DNA of 64,000 nucleotides from Fictibacillus sp. b24 (GTDB taxonomy: Bacteria; Bacillota; Bacilli; Bacillales; Fictibacillaceae), in assembly GCF_030348825.1 (NCBI RefSeq), contig NZ_JAUCES010000005.1, positions 1,240,001-1,304,000 of the forward strand. Direction: 5' to 3'. The translations under genes and the position numbers were made by a program. The stretch's first letter is position 1, and every line of letters starts with the position of its first letter. The notes under the pieces are model-generated. The model did not search any database and was not told the DNA's origin. It worked only from the letters and a program-made list of their open reading frames with translations. This document shows, piece after piece, positions 51,903 through 61,138 of the stretch.

Positions 51903-51913
51903 AAGAAAAACGT

Positions 51914-51946
51914 TTAAAACGTCCATACATTGGACGTTTTTTTTAA
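51914..51946 (+). terminator. Terminator after etfA
   Basis: AAACGTCCA and TGGACGTTT pair around TACAT, followed by a T-run. Confidence 0.9.
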
Positions 51947-51966
51947 GCGAATATGGAGGGTGTTAA

Positions 51967-52560
51967 ATGACTACAATCGCTTTTATTCGTCACGGTGAAA
52001 CAGATTGGAACACAGAGAGAAGGGCGCAGGGCTGCAAGGATATACCTCTAAATGATAAAGGAATATATCAGGCTGCGAGGCTATCAGAAAGATTGATTGA
52101 TGAAAAATGGGATGTCATATATGCCAGTCCCCTTAAAAGAGCGTTTAAGACTGCTGAAGCTTTAAGTGGTGTGACGGGTTTACCTGTAATAGCCGATGAA
52201 AGACTTCGTGAAATCTCGTTCGGTGAGACAGAAGGGACAACGGAAGCTGAACGGGTTGAACGCTGGGGAGAGGATTGGATGAATCTTGATCTCGGCAGAG
52301 AAACGAATGAAGAGGCTGATTTTCGCTGGAGAGCAGTGTTAAAAGAAATTACTGTAAACCACAAAAATCAAAAAGTGATTATTGTGACACATGGTGCACT
52401 CCTTGTAAGAATATTTAAGGATCTTCTTCAAGACAAGACGGATCAATGGTATGGACTGAACAACACTTCATTTTCTGTTTTCCAACTAACACCGCAAGAT
52501 CGCTGGAAATGCGAATTGTTTAACTGCCAAAAGCACCTTGAGGAGACAGCAACTATTTAA
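51967..52560 (+). CDS. Histidine phosphatase family protein
   Basis: Phosphoglycerate mutase-like phosphatase, 197 residues. The phospho-His motif IRHGETDWN is at residues 7-15, the second Arg in YASPLKRAFKTAE near 57, the Glu in REISFGETEGTT near 85, and the second His in VTHGALLVRIF near 142. Residues at the metabolite site do not fix the substrate. GGAGGG lies before the ATG. It stands alone between etfA and trxA. Confidence 0.88.
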   Translation: MTTIAFIRHGETDWNTERRAQGCKDIPLNDKGIYQAARLSERLIDEKWDVIYASPLKRAFKTAEALSGVTGLPVIADERLREISFGETEGTTEAERVERWGEDWMNLDLGRETNEEADFRWRAVLKEITVNHKNQKVIIVTHGALLVRIFKDLLQDKTDQWYGLNNTSFSVFQLTPQDRWKCELFNCQKHLEETATI

Positions 52561-52674
52561 CGTTTGTCGAAATGAAAACTTGGGTACCATAAGGTTGAGC
52601 AAACTATTAGCAACTGTGTAATTTGTAAGATATACTTTGTTTACACTTTGTTATTTAAAAGGAGGGCCAAATAA

Positions 52675-52986
52675 ATGGCTATTGTTAATGCGTCAGATCA
52701 AACATTTAATACAGAAACGAATGAAGGTTTAGTACTTGCTGACTTTTGGGCACCATGGTGCGGACCTTGTAAAATGATTGCTCCAGTACTTGAAGAAGTA
52801 GATCAAGAAATGGAAGAAGTAAAAGTAGTAAAGCTGGACGTTGATGAAAATCAAGAAACAGCGGGTAAATATGGCGTAATGAGCATTCCTACTTTACTAG
52901 TATTCAAAGATGGTCAAGTGGTTGACCAAGTTGTAGGTTTCCAGCCTAAAGAAGCTTTAGTAGAGCTTTTAAACAAACATAAGTAA
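52675..52986 (+). CDS. trxA: Thioredoxin
   Basis: Small cytosolic dithiol protein that reduces ribonucleotide reductase, methionine sulfoxide reductase and others. The 103 residues include the active site [14 protein letters not shown] near 25-38, with Cys 31 and 34, and the cis-Pro in [12 protein letters not shown] near 73-77. AAAGGAGGG precedes the ATG. It is between etfA and uvrC, as in B. subtilis, and ends with a strong terminator. Confidence 0.97.
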   Translation: MAIVNASDQTFNTETNEGLVLADFWAPWCGPCKMIAPVLEEVDQEMEEVKVVKLDVDENQETAGKYGVMSIPTLLVFKDGQVVDQVVGFQPKEALVELLNKHK

Positions 52987-52993
52987 GCGATCC

Positions 52994-53026
52994 TCAAAAA
53001 AGCCCGAACTTCGGGCTTTTTTTTGT
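52994..53026 (+). terminator. Terminator after trxA
   Basis: AAAGCCCGAA and TTCGGGCTTT pair and are followed by a long T-run. Confidence 0.95.
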
Positions 53027-53039
53027 GGGATAGATTTCA

Positions 53040-53385
53040 AGTTTTTTTAAATGCGATTCAATGTAGTTTAAAAGTAGTTGATTTACGCTCCAGGCAGCTC
53101 GCTTTCCACGGGGCGTGCGGTGAGCCTCCTGCCGCTTTGCGCCATTAGGAGTCTCCACCTGTCTAGCTACAGCGGCTAGCCCCTCGAGGTCAAAAGTTAA
53201 ATGGACCACAAGGCAAAGTGTGCCTAGCTAGCCCATTCACCTTTTGCTGGTCGGGGCTGAACGAGCCACTTCCGCTTTTCGGACTGACCGCTCGTCCCGT
53301 AGGAGTCTCGCCACCTTGCGCTCCAATCAACTTGCAAATGAAGAGAGAATTCAATCAAAAGTAACATTTCTTTTGAAAAGAACCA
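53040..53385 (+). repeat. Dispersed hairpin repeat, copy 8, interrupted by another repeat
   Basis: Core 53077-53331. Up to CACCTG at 53161 and again from ACCGCTCG at 53287 it matches copies 7 and 9, but 125 bases intervene. The 3' flank AATGAAGAGAGAATTC is also shared. Together with the insert it fills most of the gap between trxA and uvrC. Confidence 0.88.
53162..53286. repeat. Nested structured repeat inside copy 8
   Basis: Insert of 125 bases bordered by CTG on both sides (53159-53161 and 53284-53286), which may be a 3-base target duplication. It has its own paired parts: CTAGC / GCTAG near 53163-53179, AGCCCC / GGGGCT (about 53179 and 53253), AAAAG / CTTTT, and AGGCA / TGCCT in the middle. 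The sequence reminds me of a family seen in other Bacillus genomes; I cannot verify this. Confidence 0.75.
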
Positions 53386-53634
53386 TTATGAGTTGCAGCT
53401 AGGCAGGAGAAGCATAACTGATGAGTTCAGGTGATCAACCGCATACAATCAAGCATTAAAGAAAGGAAATCAACTAATATTTCTAAAAGAAAAACCATCC
53501 CTTTTGTACTATTTTCTAGGAAATATTGTCGATAAATGAATGTATATGGTAATTTAATCACGAGAGTATAATGATTTACCTCATACATGATATGATTAAA
53601 GAAAAGACTGCAATGAAGTTAAAGGGGGATGACA
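53386..53634. other. Intergenic stretch before uvrC with no recognised element
   Basis: AT-rich sequence behind repeat copy 8. I see no open frame with a ribosome site, no LexA box and no strong promoter, although one must serve uvrC. Confidence 0.5.
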
Positions 53635-55416
53635 TTGACCTCTATATCGGTAAAACAAAAATTAATGCTGCTTCCTGATCAGCCTGGATGCTACCTCATG
53701 AAAAATGAGTTCGGTAAAGTAATCTACGTAGGTAAAGCAAAGGTTTTAAAAAATCGAGTGAAATCTTACTTTTCAGGAACACATGATGGCAAAACACAAA
53801 GACTCGTCAGTGAGATCAGAGACTTTGAATATATTGTCACCTCTACTGAGATGGAAGCATTAGTTCTCGAGATGAACCTAATAAAAAAGCATGATCCTCG
53901 GTATAATGTCATGCTGAAAGATGATAAAAGCTATCCATATTTAAAAATTACTTCTGAAAAACAGCCAAGACTATTATACACAAGGAAAATAAAAAAAGAT
54001 GGCGGCAAATATTTTGGACCGTTTGTAAATGCATATGCGGCCCAAGAAACGAAAAAACTGTTAGACCGTATTTTTCCACTAAGAAAATGCGACACGATGC
54101 CTAAACGAGTGTGTTTGTACTATCACATTGGTCAATGTTTAGGGCCGTGTGTTTACGATATTACAGAACAAGAAAACAAGAAGATGGTAGAAGGCATTGT
54201 GAAGTTTCTCAATGGCGGATATCAAGATGTGAAAAGCCAGTTATCTGAAAAGATGCTTGAAGCGTCTGAAGCCCTAAATTTTGAAAGAGCAAAAGAACTT
54301 CGCGATCAGATTCAGCACATAGAAGCTGTAATGGAAAAGCAGAAGATGATGACAGCAGATCTAGTGGATCGGGATGTCTTTGGCTATCACTTTGATAAAG
54401 GCTGGATGTGTGTTCAAGTCTTTTTTATCCGTCAAGGTAAAGTGATCGCTAGAGATATTTCAGTTTTTCCTTTTTACGGAGAGGCTCACGAGGATCTACT
54501 TACATTTATTGGTCAGTTTTATCTGCAAAAAAATCATCTGCTGCCTAAAGAGATTCTGCTTCCGCAAGAAGTTGACGCTGAACTCGTTTCAGAGCTTCTT
54601 CAAGTAAAAGTTCTTCAGCCAAAAAAAGGCCAGAAGAAAGAGCTAGTTGAATTAGCGACTAAAAATGCGACCCTTGCTCTTAACGAAAAATTTGCTTTGA
54701 TTGAACAGGATGAAGCTAGAACAATAAAAGCAGTAGAGAACCTGGGTGAGAGAATGGGTGTAGCTCCACCATATCGAATAGAAGCGTTTGATAACTCCAA
54801 TATTCATGGAACAGATCCTGTTTCGGCGATGGTGGTTTTTGTAGATGGAAAACCATATAAGAAAGATTATAGAAAATATAAGATCAAATCGGTGGAAGGT
54901 CCTGATGATTATGCTTCCATGAAAGAAGTCGTCAGAAGAAGATACACAAGAGTATTAAGGGAAGAAGGGGAATTTCCAAGTTTGATTCTTATTGATGGAG
55001 GTAAAGGTCAGATTTCAGCCGCTCAGGATGTTTTAGAAAATGAGCTCAATCTTTTTATACCTGTTGCAGGACTGTCGAAGGATGACAAACATAGAACGTC
55101 ACAACTATGGATAGGTGACCCTCCAGAAATGATCCACTTGCCGCGAAACAGCCAGGAATTTTATCTTTTGCAGCGTATTCAGGATGAAGTGCATCGATTT
55201 GCAATCTCGTTTCATCGTAAAGTACGTTCTAAAAGTATGTTTGAGTCCACATTAGATAATATAGCGGGGATTGGGGATAAAAGAAAGAAGATGCTTCTTC
55301 GCCATTTTGGTTCGTTGAAAAAACTAAAGGAAGCGTCTGTCGAAGAGATACAAGAAGCTGGAGTGCCTAAACCTGTTGCTGAACTCATTACAAAAGCCTT
55401 TTTATCAAATGAGTAG
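53635..55416 (+). CDS. uvrC: UvrABC system protein C
   Basis: Makes both incisions in nucleotide excision repair. The start is given as TTG 53635, 6 bases behind AAAGGGGG; the ATG at 53629 directly abuts that site. About 593 residues: GIY-YIG nuclease ([28 protein letters not shown] near 13-40), a Cys-containing region ([21 protein letters not shown]), UVR domain near 200-235, RNase H-like nuclease ([15 protein letters not shown] near 382), and a C-terminal double helix-hairpin-helix ([21 protein letters not shown]). lysC follows behind a riboswitch. Confidence 0.95.
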   Translation: MTSISVKQKLMLLPDQPGCYLMKNEFGKVIYVGKAKVLKNRVKSYFSGTHDGKTQRLVSEIRDFEYIVTSTEMEALVLEMNLIKKHDPRYNVMLKDDKSYPYLKITSEKQPRLLYTRKIKKDGGKYFGPFVNAYAAQETKKLLDRIFPLRKCDTMPKRVCLYYHIGQCLGPCVYDITEQENKKMVEGIVKFLNGGYQDVKSQLSEKMLEASEALNFERAKELRDQIQHIEAVMEKQKMMTADLVDRDVFGYHFDKGWMCVQVFFIRQGKVIARDISVFPFYGEAHEDLLTFIGQFYLQKNHLLPKEILLPQEVDAELVSELLQVKVLQPKKGQKKELVELATKNATLALNEKFALIEQDEARTIKAVENLGERMGVAPPYRIEAFDNSNIHGTDPVSAMVVFVDGKPYKKDYRKYKIKSVEGPDDYASMKEVVRRRYTRVLREEGEFPSLILIDGGKGQISAAQDVLENELNLFIPVAGLSKDDKHRTSQLWIGDPPEMIHLPRNSQEFYLLQRIQDEVHRFAISFHRKVRSKSMFESTLDNIAGIGDKRKKMLLRHFGSLKKLKEASVEEIQEAGVPKPVAELITKAFLSNE

Positions 55417-55445
55417 TTGCAGTTAAAGAATAACTTTGTTAAAAT
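55417..55445 (+). promoter_or_regulatory. lysC promoter
   Basis: TTGCAG and TAAAAT with 17 bases between, directly behind uvrC and before the lysine riboswitch. Confidence 0.6.
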
Positions 55446-55475
55446 GAATCCAACTTTATAAATAATGCCATGCTT

Positions 55476-55744
55476 CGAATGAAGTGATGGTAGAGGAGCA
55501 GGAACCAATAGTAGACCATCTGAAGAGAAGAAGCTCTTAAGATGATGGAGGAAAGGGGATTCTTGCCGAAGTGTAAAAGGACTTCTAGCCTTTTATGCTG
55601 GACCTGTATTGAATAAATACAGAGCTGTCACACAAGTCCCCCCAGGATTTGTGTGGAGGACTATCTCACTAGGGGAAACAAACTTGGCTTGCTGCGGATA
55701 ATAGCAACAATAAGGTTTTTTCCTTATTGTTGCTTTTTTTGTTT
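55476..55744 (+). promoter_or_regulatory. Lysine riboswitch (L-box) with terminator
   Basis: GAAGTGATGGTAGAGGAGC near 55480 and GGAGGAAAGGGGATTCTTG near 55544-55565 followed by CCGAAG are the conserved core of the L-box; a long helical arm (CTGTATTGAATAAATACAG) lies further on. The terminator AGCAACAATAAGG / CCTTATTGTTGCT with a T-run at 55704-55744 ends it. Lysine binding should stop transcription of lysC. Confidence 0.95.
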
Positions 55745-55909
55745 TTACTTTCAGAATAATATAACTTTTCCCGCATGATCGATTATCTGCTGGTGAAAGT
55801 TATTGTTGAGAGTATTAGTGCAACTAAGTAGACGTGAATAGATTGAACGTCAACAAAGTTTTCTATTAAAAGAGATAGATTATTACAACAAGAAGGGAAT
55901 TAGAGAATC

Positions 55910-57148
55910 ATGGGGAGAATCGTACAAAAATTTGGCGGTACAAGTGTTGGTTCAGTTGAGCGGATACAAAATGTTGCAAAACGGATCATCCATGAAGTTG
56001 ATGGCGGGAATGAAGTCGTTGTTGTCGTATCTGCAATGGGTAAAACAACAGATGAGCTTGTAAGACTGGCTGGAGAAATCAATCGTAATCCTTCCAAGCG
56101 TGAAATGGATATGCTTCTTACTACAGGAGAACAAGTTACGATTGCACTATTAACGATGGCTCTTCATCATGAAGGATACAAAGCTCAATCCTTAACAGGC
56201 TGGCAAGCTGGGATTCAAACAGAAAATGCTTTTTCGAATGCTAGGATACTAGACATAGATTCCGAAAGAATAAACGGTTTGCTAAAGGAAGGAAACATTG
56301 TTGTTGTAGCTGGTTTCCAAGGGCTGATCTCTGAGACAAAAGATATAGCTACTCTTGGAAGAGGCGGATCGGACACTACAGCCGTTGCATTAGCAGCAGC
56401 ATTGAAAGCTGACCGATGTGATATCTATACAGATGTTACTGGCGTTTATACGACCGATCCTCGAGTAGTAAAATCAGCAAGAAAAATACCTTCTATCTCT
56501 TATGATGAGATGCTGGAAATGGCGAACCTTGGAGCAGGAGTTCTGCACCCTAGAGCAGTAGAGTTCGCGAAAAACTATTCCATTTCGTTAGAAGTTAGAT
56601 CGAGTATGAGTGAAGAACGCGGAACGTTAGTAGAGGAGGAAGCATCAATGGAACAAAACTTAATGGTAAGAGGTTTGGCATTTGAAGGGAATATAACGAA
56701 AATCACAGTTTCAGCGATTCCTAATGAGATCCATGCATTAGCGGAACTGTTTACAATACTTGCTTCAAACGGAATTAATGTAGATATTATCATTCAAAAT
56801 GTATTAAATGAAGAAAAAACAAATATTTCATTTTCGATAGAATCGAGCTCTTTATCAGAAACACAGGAAGTACTTGCTGCTCATCAAGAACAATTAGGAT
56901 TTGAATCCATTAGTTATGAAGGGGAGCTTGCTAAAGTTTCTATTGTAGGATCAGGAATGATTTCTAATCCTGGTGTAGCTGCTAAAATGTTTAAAGCTTT
57001 GTCAGATAAAGATATTATGATTAAGATGGTAAGCACATCAGAAATTAAGGTTTCAACCGTTGTTAAACAACAAGATATGATTAAGTCTATTGAAACGCTG
57101 CATGATATATTTGAATTGGATGCACGTGTTCCAGTACAGAACACGTAA
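55910..57148 (+). CDS. lysC: Aspartokinase, lysine-sensitive (alpha subunit)
   Basis: Phosphorylates aspartate, the first step to lysine, diaminopimelate, threonine and methionine. The 412 residues include the kinase start IVQKFGGTSVGSVERIQ, TLGRGGSDTTAVALA near 147-161 and YTDVTGVYTTDPRVV near 180, then two ACT domains (about 265-335 and 345-405). The B. subtilis relative, aspartokinase II, is lysine-inhibited and also makes a beta chain from an internal start, and this gene has the same design. A lysine riboswitch controls it. Confidence 0.95.
   Translation: MGRIVQKFGGTSVGSVERIQNVAKRIIHEVDGGNEVVVVVSAMGKTTDELVRLAGEINRNPSKREMDMLLTTGEQVTIALLTMALHHEGYKAQSLTGWQAGIQTENAFSNARILDIDSERINGLLKEGNIVVVAGFQGLISETKDIATLGRGGSDTTAVALAAALKADRCDIYTDVTGVYTTDPRVVKSARKIPSISYDEMLEMANLGAGVLHPRAVEFAKNYSISLEVRSSMSEERGTLVEEEASMEQNLMVRGLAFEGNITKITVSAIPNEIHALAELFTILASNGINVDIIIQNVLNEEKTNISFSIESSSLSETQEVLAAHQEQLGFESISYEGELAKVSIVGSGMISNPGVAAKMFKALSDKDIMIKMVSTSEIKVSTVVKQQDMIKSIETLHDIFELDARVPVQNT
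56648..57148 (+). CDS. lysC: Aspartokinase beta subunit from an internal start
   Basis: A strong AGAGGAGGA site at 56632-56640 lies 7 bases before an in-frame ATG within lysC. Initiation here would give 166 residues identical to the C-terminal ACT-domain part of the alpha chain. In B. subtilis the aspartokinase II beta chain arises in just this way. It is a nested gene product, not a separate gene. I cannot show that it is made. Confidence 0.75.
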   Translation: MEQNLMVRGLAFEGNITKITVSAIPNEIHALAELFTILASNGINVDIIIQNVLNEEKTNISFSIESSSLSETQEVLAAHQEQLGFESISYEGELAKVSIVGSGMISNPGVAAKMFKALSDKDIMIKMVSTSEIKVSTVVKQQDMIKSIETLHDIFELDARVPVQNT

Positions 57149-57157
57149 TGAAAACAT

Positions 57158-57186
57158 TTAAAAAGCCGGCTTATGCCGGCTTTTGT
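57158..57186. terminator. Bidirectional terminator between lysC and yslB
   Basis: AAAAGCCGGC and GCCGGCTTTT pair around TTAT and serve both converging genes. Confidence 0.9.
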
Positions 57187-57187
57187 G

Positions 57188-57634
57188 TTATTCGATCGTA
57201 TCTTTTTTATCCCATTGAACGGTGATGGAAACTTTGTTCCGTTTAACAGATTCTAATGCTTCGGTCGTACATTTTTTTTGCAGCTGGACTTGTTCTGCCA
57301 GAAAACCTGCTTCTAAGCTAAACGTTTGGTGATTGAAATTCTCGATTCGCTGCTCAATGAGAACAGAGTGTAAGGAGAACAGCATCTCTGTTTTTGATGC
57401 TTCAATCATTTCAAGATTACCCCAGCCTGCTTCAATAAAAAATGCATGTACTTCTTCCATCGTATGTAAAGGATATTTTCTGGCTAAGTGTCTTCCTGCC
57501 CAATATAGAATATTTCGTTCTTGTTTACCGAGAAGTTCAGGCAACAAATCGCTTCGAAGGATCTCATACCCAAAAGCTGAAACAGAAAGCTGTTCTACAG
57601 GGGTGTTATCATCCTTTGTTTTTTGTTTAAACAT
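57188..57634 (-). CDS. yslB: DUF2507 family protein YslB
   Basis: A 148-residue soluble protein of the YslB/DUF2507 group, found in Bacilli between lysC and sdhC. Blocks ILYWAGRHLARKYPL near 43-57 and LEAGFLAEQVQLQKK near 107-121 are typical. It is thought to have a V4R/TRAPP-like fold; no function is known. A hydrophobic surface could bind a small lipid-like ligand, an inference only. It converges with lysC. Confidence 0.88.
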   Translation of the reverse strand: MFKQKTKDDNTPVEQLSVSAFGYEILRSDLLPELLGKQERNILYWAGRHLARKYPLHTMEEVHAFFIEAGWGNLEMIEASKTEMLFSLHSVLIEQRIENFNHQTFSLEAGFLAEQVQLQKKCTTEALESVKRNKVSITVQWDKKDTIE

Positions 57635-57775
57635 TCTGCATCCCTTCTTTCTATTTTCATTATAACGGGAATGCTGTTTAAACTCTAGAGCAACTATCGG
57701 TATTTGTCGAAAATCTTAGCAGGAAAAAACGTTGATTTATCAATAAAATTTACGCATTAAGTTGTTAGCGTTTTC

Positions 57776-57804
57776 TTGACGGTGTCAAACGATGGGAGTA
57801 AAAT
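57776..57804 (+). promoter_or_regulatory. sdhCAB promoter
   Basis: TTGACG and TAAAAT with 17 bases between. The leader to the sdhC start is about 125 bases long. Confidence 0.7.
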
Positions 57805-57863
57805 GGACATGTTGCTAGTTAATTAAACTAATTGTTTAACACTCATCCTCTAAAAGAGGAAAC

Positions 57864-57877
57864 TTAAAACGCTTACA
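57864..57877 (+). promoter_or_regulatory. Possible cre site in the sdhCAB leader
   Basis: TTAAAACGCTTACA matches the CcpA operator consensus TGWNANCGNTNWCA except at the second base. It lies about 65 bases downstream of the transcription start, where CcpA could act as a roadblock. Confidence 0.4.
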
Positions 57878-57936
57878 TGTGGAGAGGAACAAAGATTAGC
57901 AGCCAGAGAGAGGCTAAATTTGAAGGGGGCAAGAAA

Positions 57937-58545
57937 ATGGCTGGCAGTAGAGATTTTATTAACAGAAGAATTCATTCATTATTAGGAGTAATTCCGATCG
58001 GGCTTTTTCTCGTTCAGCATTTAGTTGTAAACCATTTTGCAACAAGGGATGCTGAAGCATTTAACAAAGCGGCGCACTTTATGGAAAGTTTACCGTTTCG
58101 TATTTTCCTAGAAACGTTTGTTATCTATTTACCACTTTTGTTTCATGCAGTGTTTGGACTTTACATTACGTTCCAAGCAAAAAATAACGTTACCCGTTAT
58201 GGCTATTTCCGAAATGCGATGTTCCTTGTTCAGCGTGTAACAGGTGTGATCACATTGATTTTTATCGCTTGGCACGTTTGGGAAACACGCGTACAAGCTG
58301 CATTGGGACAAGAAGTAAACTTCAATATGATGGCAGATATATTAAGTTCTCCATTCATGGTTGCCTTCTATCTTGTAGGTGTTTTATCTGCGGTATTCCA
58401 TTTTGCTAACGGATTATGGTCGTTCTTTGTCAGCTGGGGCCTTACAGTTTCGCCTCGTTCACAGAAAATTTCAACATACGTAACAATGGCTGTATTCGTA
58501 GCTCTTGCTATTGTTAGCGTTAGAACAATCTTTGCATTCATTTAA
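57937..58545 (+). CDS. sdhC: Succinate dehydrogenase cytochrome b558 subunit
   Basis: Membrane anchor carrying two b-type haems and reducing menaquinone. The ATG at 57937, behind GAAGGGGG, gives 202 residues as in B. subtilis; the frame open from 57877 has no suitable start site. Five helices are visible. The four haem-ligand His residues, 28, 70, 113 and 155, are at the same positions as in the B. subtilis protein. It starts sdhCAB. Confidence 0.96.
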   Translation: MAGSRDFINRRIHSLLGVIPIGLFLVQHLVVNHFATRDAEAFNKAAHFMESLPFRIFLETFVIYLPLLFHAVFGLYITFQAKNNVTRYGYFRNAMFLVQRVTGVITLIFIAWHVWETRVQAALGQEVNFNMMADILSSPFMVAFYLVGVLSAVFHFANGLWSFFVSWGLTVSPRSQKISTYVTMAVFVALAIVSVRTIFAFI

Positions 58546-58560
58546 AAGGGGTGAGACAAA

Positions 58561-60321
58561 TTGAGTAATCAAAAAATTATTGTTGTTGGCGGAGGTCTCG
58601 CCGGATTAATGGCTACAATTAAAGCAGCTGAAGCTGGTGTTAATGTTGACCTCTTCTCAGTAGTTCCAGTAAAACGTTCGCATTCTGTTTGTGCTCAAGG
58701 TGGTATAAACGGTGCTGTAAATACAAAAGGTGAAGGAGATTCACCGTGGGAGCATTTTGATGACTCTGTTTACGGAGGAGACTTCTTAGCAAACCAGCCG
58801 CCTGTAAAAGCAATGTGTGATGCGGCACCAGGAATCATCCACTTAATGGACCGTATGGGTGTTATGTTCAACAGAACGCCTGAAGGATTGCTTGATTTCC
58901 GTCGTTTCGGTGGCACTCAGCATCACCGTACAGCATTTGCAGGTGCTACAACAGGTCAGCAATTATTATATGCACTTGATGAGCAAGTTCGACGTCATGA
59001 AGTTGCGGGTCTTGTAACGAAGTATGAAGGCTGGGAATTCTTATCTGCAATCATTGATGACGAAGGCCAATGCCGCGGAATTACGGCTCAAAACTTAAAA
59101 ACGATGGAGATCGTAAGTTTTCCTGCTGATGCTGTTATTATGGCAACTGGTGGCCCTGGTATTATCTTTGGTAAGTCAACAAACTCTGTCATTAACACAG
59201 GTGGCGCTGCATCTTCTCTTTATCAGCAAGGTGTTTATTACGCAAATGGTGAGTTTATTCAAATTCACCCAACTGCTATTCCTGGTGATGACAAGCTCCG
59301 TCTAATGAGTGAGTCAGCACGTGGTGAAGGTGGACGTGTTTGGACATATAAAGATGGGAAGCCTTGGTACTTCCTTGAAGAGAAATATCCAGCTTACGGT
59401 AACCTTGTTCCTCGTGATATTGCAACTCGTGAAATCTTCCACGTTTGTGTAGATCTAAAGTTAGGAATTAATGGCGAGAACATGGTATACCTTGATCTTT
59501 CCCACAAAGATCCTAAGGAATTAGATATTAAGCTTGGCGGAATTATCGAGATCTATGAGAAGTTCATGGGTGATGACCCACGTAAAGTTCCAATGAAAAT
59601 CTTCCCGGCTGTTCACTATTCAATGGGTGGCATGTGGGTAGATTATGATCAAATGACAAACATTCCGGGTCTTTTTGCCGCTGGTGAATGTGAGTATCAA
59701 TTCCATGGCGCTAATAGATTAGGAGCAAACTCATTGCTTTCTGCTATTTTCGGAGGTATGGTGGCAGGTCCATCTGCTGTTAAGTATATTAAAGGATTGG
59801 AAAAAACGGTTGAAGATGTTTCTTCTTCTGTATTTGACAACCAAGTGAAAAAAGATCAAGAAGTATACAACAATATCCTTTCTATGGATGGAACTGAAAA
59901 TGCATACGTGATCCATAAAGAGCTAGGTGAATGGATGACGGACAATGTAACAGTGGTTCGCTACAACGATAAGTTAAAGCAAACGGATGAAAAAATTCAA
60001 GAGTTGATGCAGCGTTACAAGAACATCAATATTAACGATACATCTAAGTGGAGCAACCAAGGTGCGTCGTTTACTCGTCAGCTTTGGCACATGCTGCAGC
60101 TTGCTCGTGTTATTACTCTTGGGGCGCTTAACCGTGATGAGAGCCGTGGAGCACATTATAAGCCTGACTTCCCAGAACGTAATGACGAGCAATGGTTAAA
60201 AACAACAAAAGCGAAATTCAATCCTGCGACAAACGGACCAGATTTTGAATATGAAGAAGTAGACGTTTCGCTTATCCAGCCACGTAAACGTGACTATTCT
60301 AAGAAGAAGGCAGGGGTGTAA
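58561..60321 (+). CDS. sdhA: Succinate dehydrogenase flavoprotein subunit
   Basis: Oxidises succinate to fumarate with covalent FAD. The start is TTG 58561, behind AGGGGTGA. The 586 residues show the FAD-binding VVGGGLAGLMATIKAAEAG near 6-24, the flavinylation His in RSHSVCAQGGINGA near 40-43, the catalytic HRTAFAGATTGQQ block near 122, SARGEGGRVWTY with the catalytic Arg near 254, and the C-terminal helical domain. It overlaps nothing but is only 15 bases after sdhC. Confidence 0.97.
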   Translation: MSNQKIIVVGGGLAGLMATIKAAEAGVNVDLFSVVPVKRSHSVCAQGGINGAVNTKGEGDSPWEHFDDSVYGGDFLANQPPVKAMCDAAPGIIHLMDRMGVMFNRTPEGLLDFRRFGGTQHHRTAFAGATTGQQLLYALDEQVRRHEVAGLVTKYEGWEFLSAIIDDEGQCRGITAQNLKTMEIVSFPADAVIMATGGPGIIFGKSTNSVINTGGAASSLYQQGVYYANGEFIQIHPTAIPGDDKLRLMSESARGEGGRVWTYKDGKPWYFLEEKYPAYGNLVPRDIATREIFHVCVDLKLGINGENMVYLDLSHKDPKELDIKLGGIIEIYEKFMGDDPRKVPMKIFPAVHYSMGGMWVDYDQMTNIPGLFAAGECEYQFHGANRLGANSLLSAIFGGMVAGPSAVKYIKGLEKTVEDVSSSVFDNQVKKDQEVYNNILSMDGTENAYVIHKELGEWMTDNVTVVRYNDKLKQTDEKIQELMQRYKNININDTSKWSNQGASFTRQLWHMLQLARVITLGALNRDESRGAHYKPDFPERNDEQWLKTTKAKFNPATNGPDFEYEEVDVSLIQPRKRDYSKKKAGV

Positions 60322-60323
60322 GT

Positions 60324-61079
60324 ATGAGCACAAAAATGGTGAAATTCATCATCTCTAGACAGGATAACCCAGAAACTGCCCCATATTTAGAAGAGTTTGA
60401 GATTCCTCATCGTCCGAATATGAATGTAATATCTGCTCTTATGGAAATTCGTAGAAACCCAGTAAATTCAAAAGGGGAAGCTACGACTCCCGTAACGTGG
60501 GAGATGGGATGTTTAGAAGAAGTTTGTGGTGCTTGTTCAATGGTGATCAACGGAAAGCCTAGACAATCATGTACGGCTCTAGTTGATCAATTAGAACAGC
60601 CGATTCGTCTTGAACCAATGAAAACTTTTCCGGTTGTCCGTGACTTGGCAATCGACAGAAGCAGAATGTTTGATGCGCTTAAGCGAGTTAAAGCCTGGAT
60701 TCCAATTGACGGTACGTACGATCTTGGACCTGGTCCTCGTATGCCTGAAACGAAACGCCAATGGGCATATGAGCTATCAAAATGTATGACTTGCGGAGTA
60801 TGCTTAGAGGCATGTCCAAACGTTAACTCAAAGTCAGACTTTATCGGTCCTGCACCATTATCACAAGTTCGTCTGTTCAATGCACATCCAACAGGTGAAA
60901 TGAACAAAGAAGAACGTTTGAATGCGATCATGGATGACGGAGGACTTGCTTCTTGCGGTAACTCTCAAAACTGCGTACAGTCATGTCCAAAAGGTATTCC
61001 TTTGACAACATCGATTGCAGCACTAAATCGTGATACAAGTTTCCAAGCATTTAAAAACTTCTTTGGAAGCGATCGTTAA
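60324..61079 (+). CDS. sdhB: Succinate dehydrogenase iron-sulfur subunit
   Basis: Electron bridge from FAD to haem. The 251-residue protein carries the 2Fe-2S Cys set CLEEVCGACSMVINGKPRQSC near 58-78, the 4Fe-4S set CMTCGVCLEACPN near 153-163, and the third cluster's Cys in CGNSQNCVQSCPKG near 209-222. It begins two bases after the sdhA stop, with AGGGGTGTAAGT as ribosome site inside sdhA. A terminator follows. Confidence 0.97.
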   Translation: MSTKMVKFIISRQDNPETAPYLEEFEIPHRPNMNVISALMEIRRNPVNSKGEATTPVTWEMGCLEEVCGACSMVINGKPRQSCTALVDQLEQPIRLEPMKTFPVVRDLAIDRSRMFDALKRVKAWIPIDGTYDLGPGPRMPETKRQWAYELSKCMTCGVCLEACPNVNSKSDFIGPAPLSQVRLFNAHPTGEMNKEERLNAIMDDGGLASCGNSQNCVQSCPKGIPLTTSIAALNRDTSFQAFKNFFGSDR

Positions 61080-61099
61080 GGATCTGTTATATGAATTAA

Positions 61100-61136
61100 A
61101 CAAGGCTTCTCTCTTTTAGGGAGAAGCTTTTTTTAC
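61100..61136 (+). terminator. Terminator after sdhCAB
   Basis: AAGGCTTCTCTC and GGGAGAAGCTTTT pair around TTTTA, with a T-run. Confidence 0.9.
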
Positions 61137-61138
61137 AA

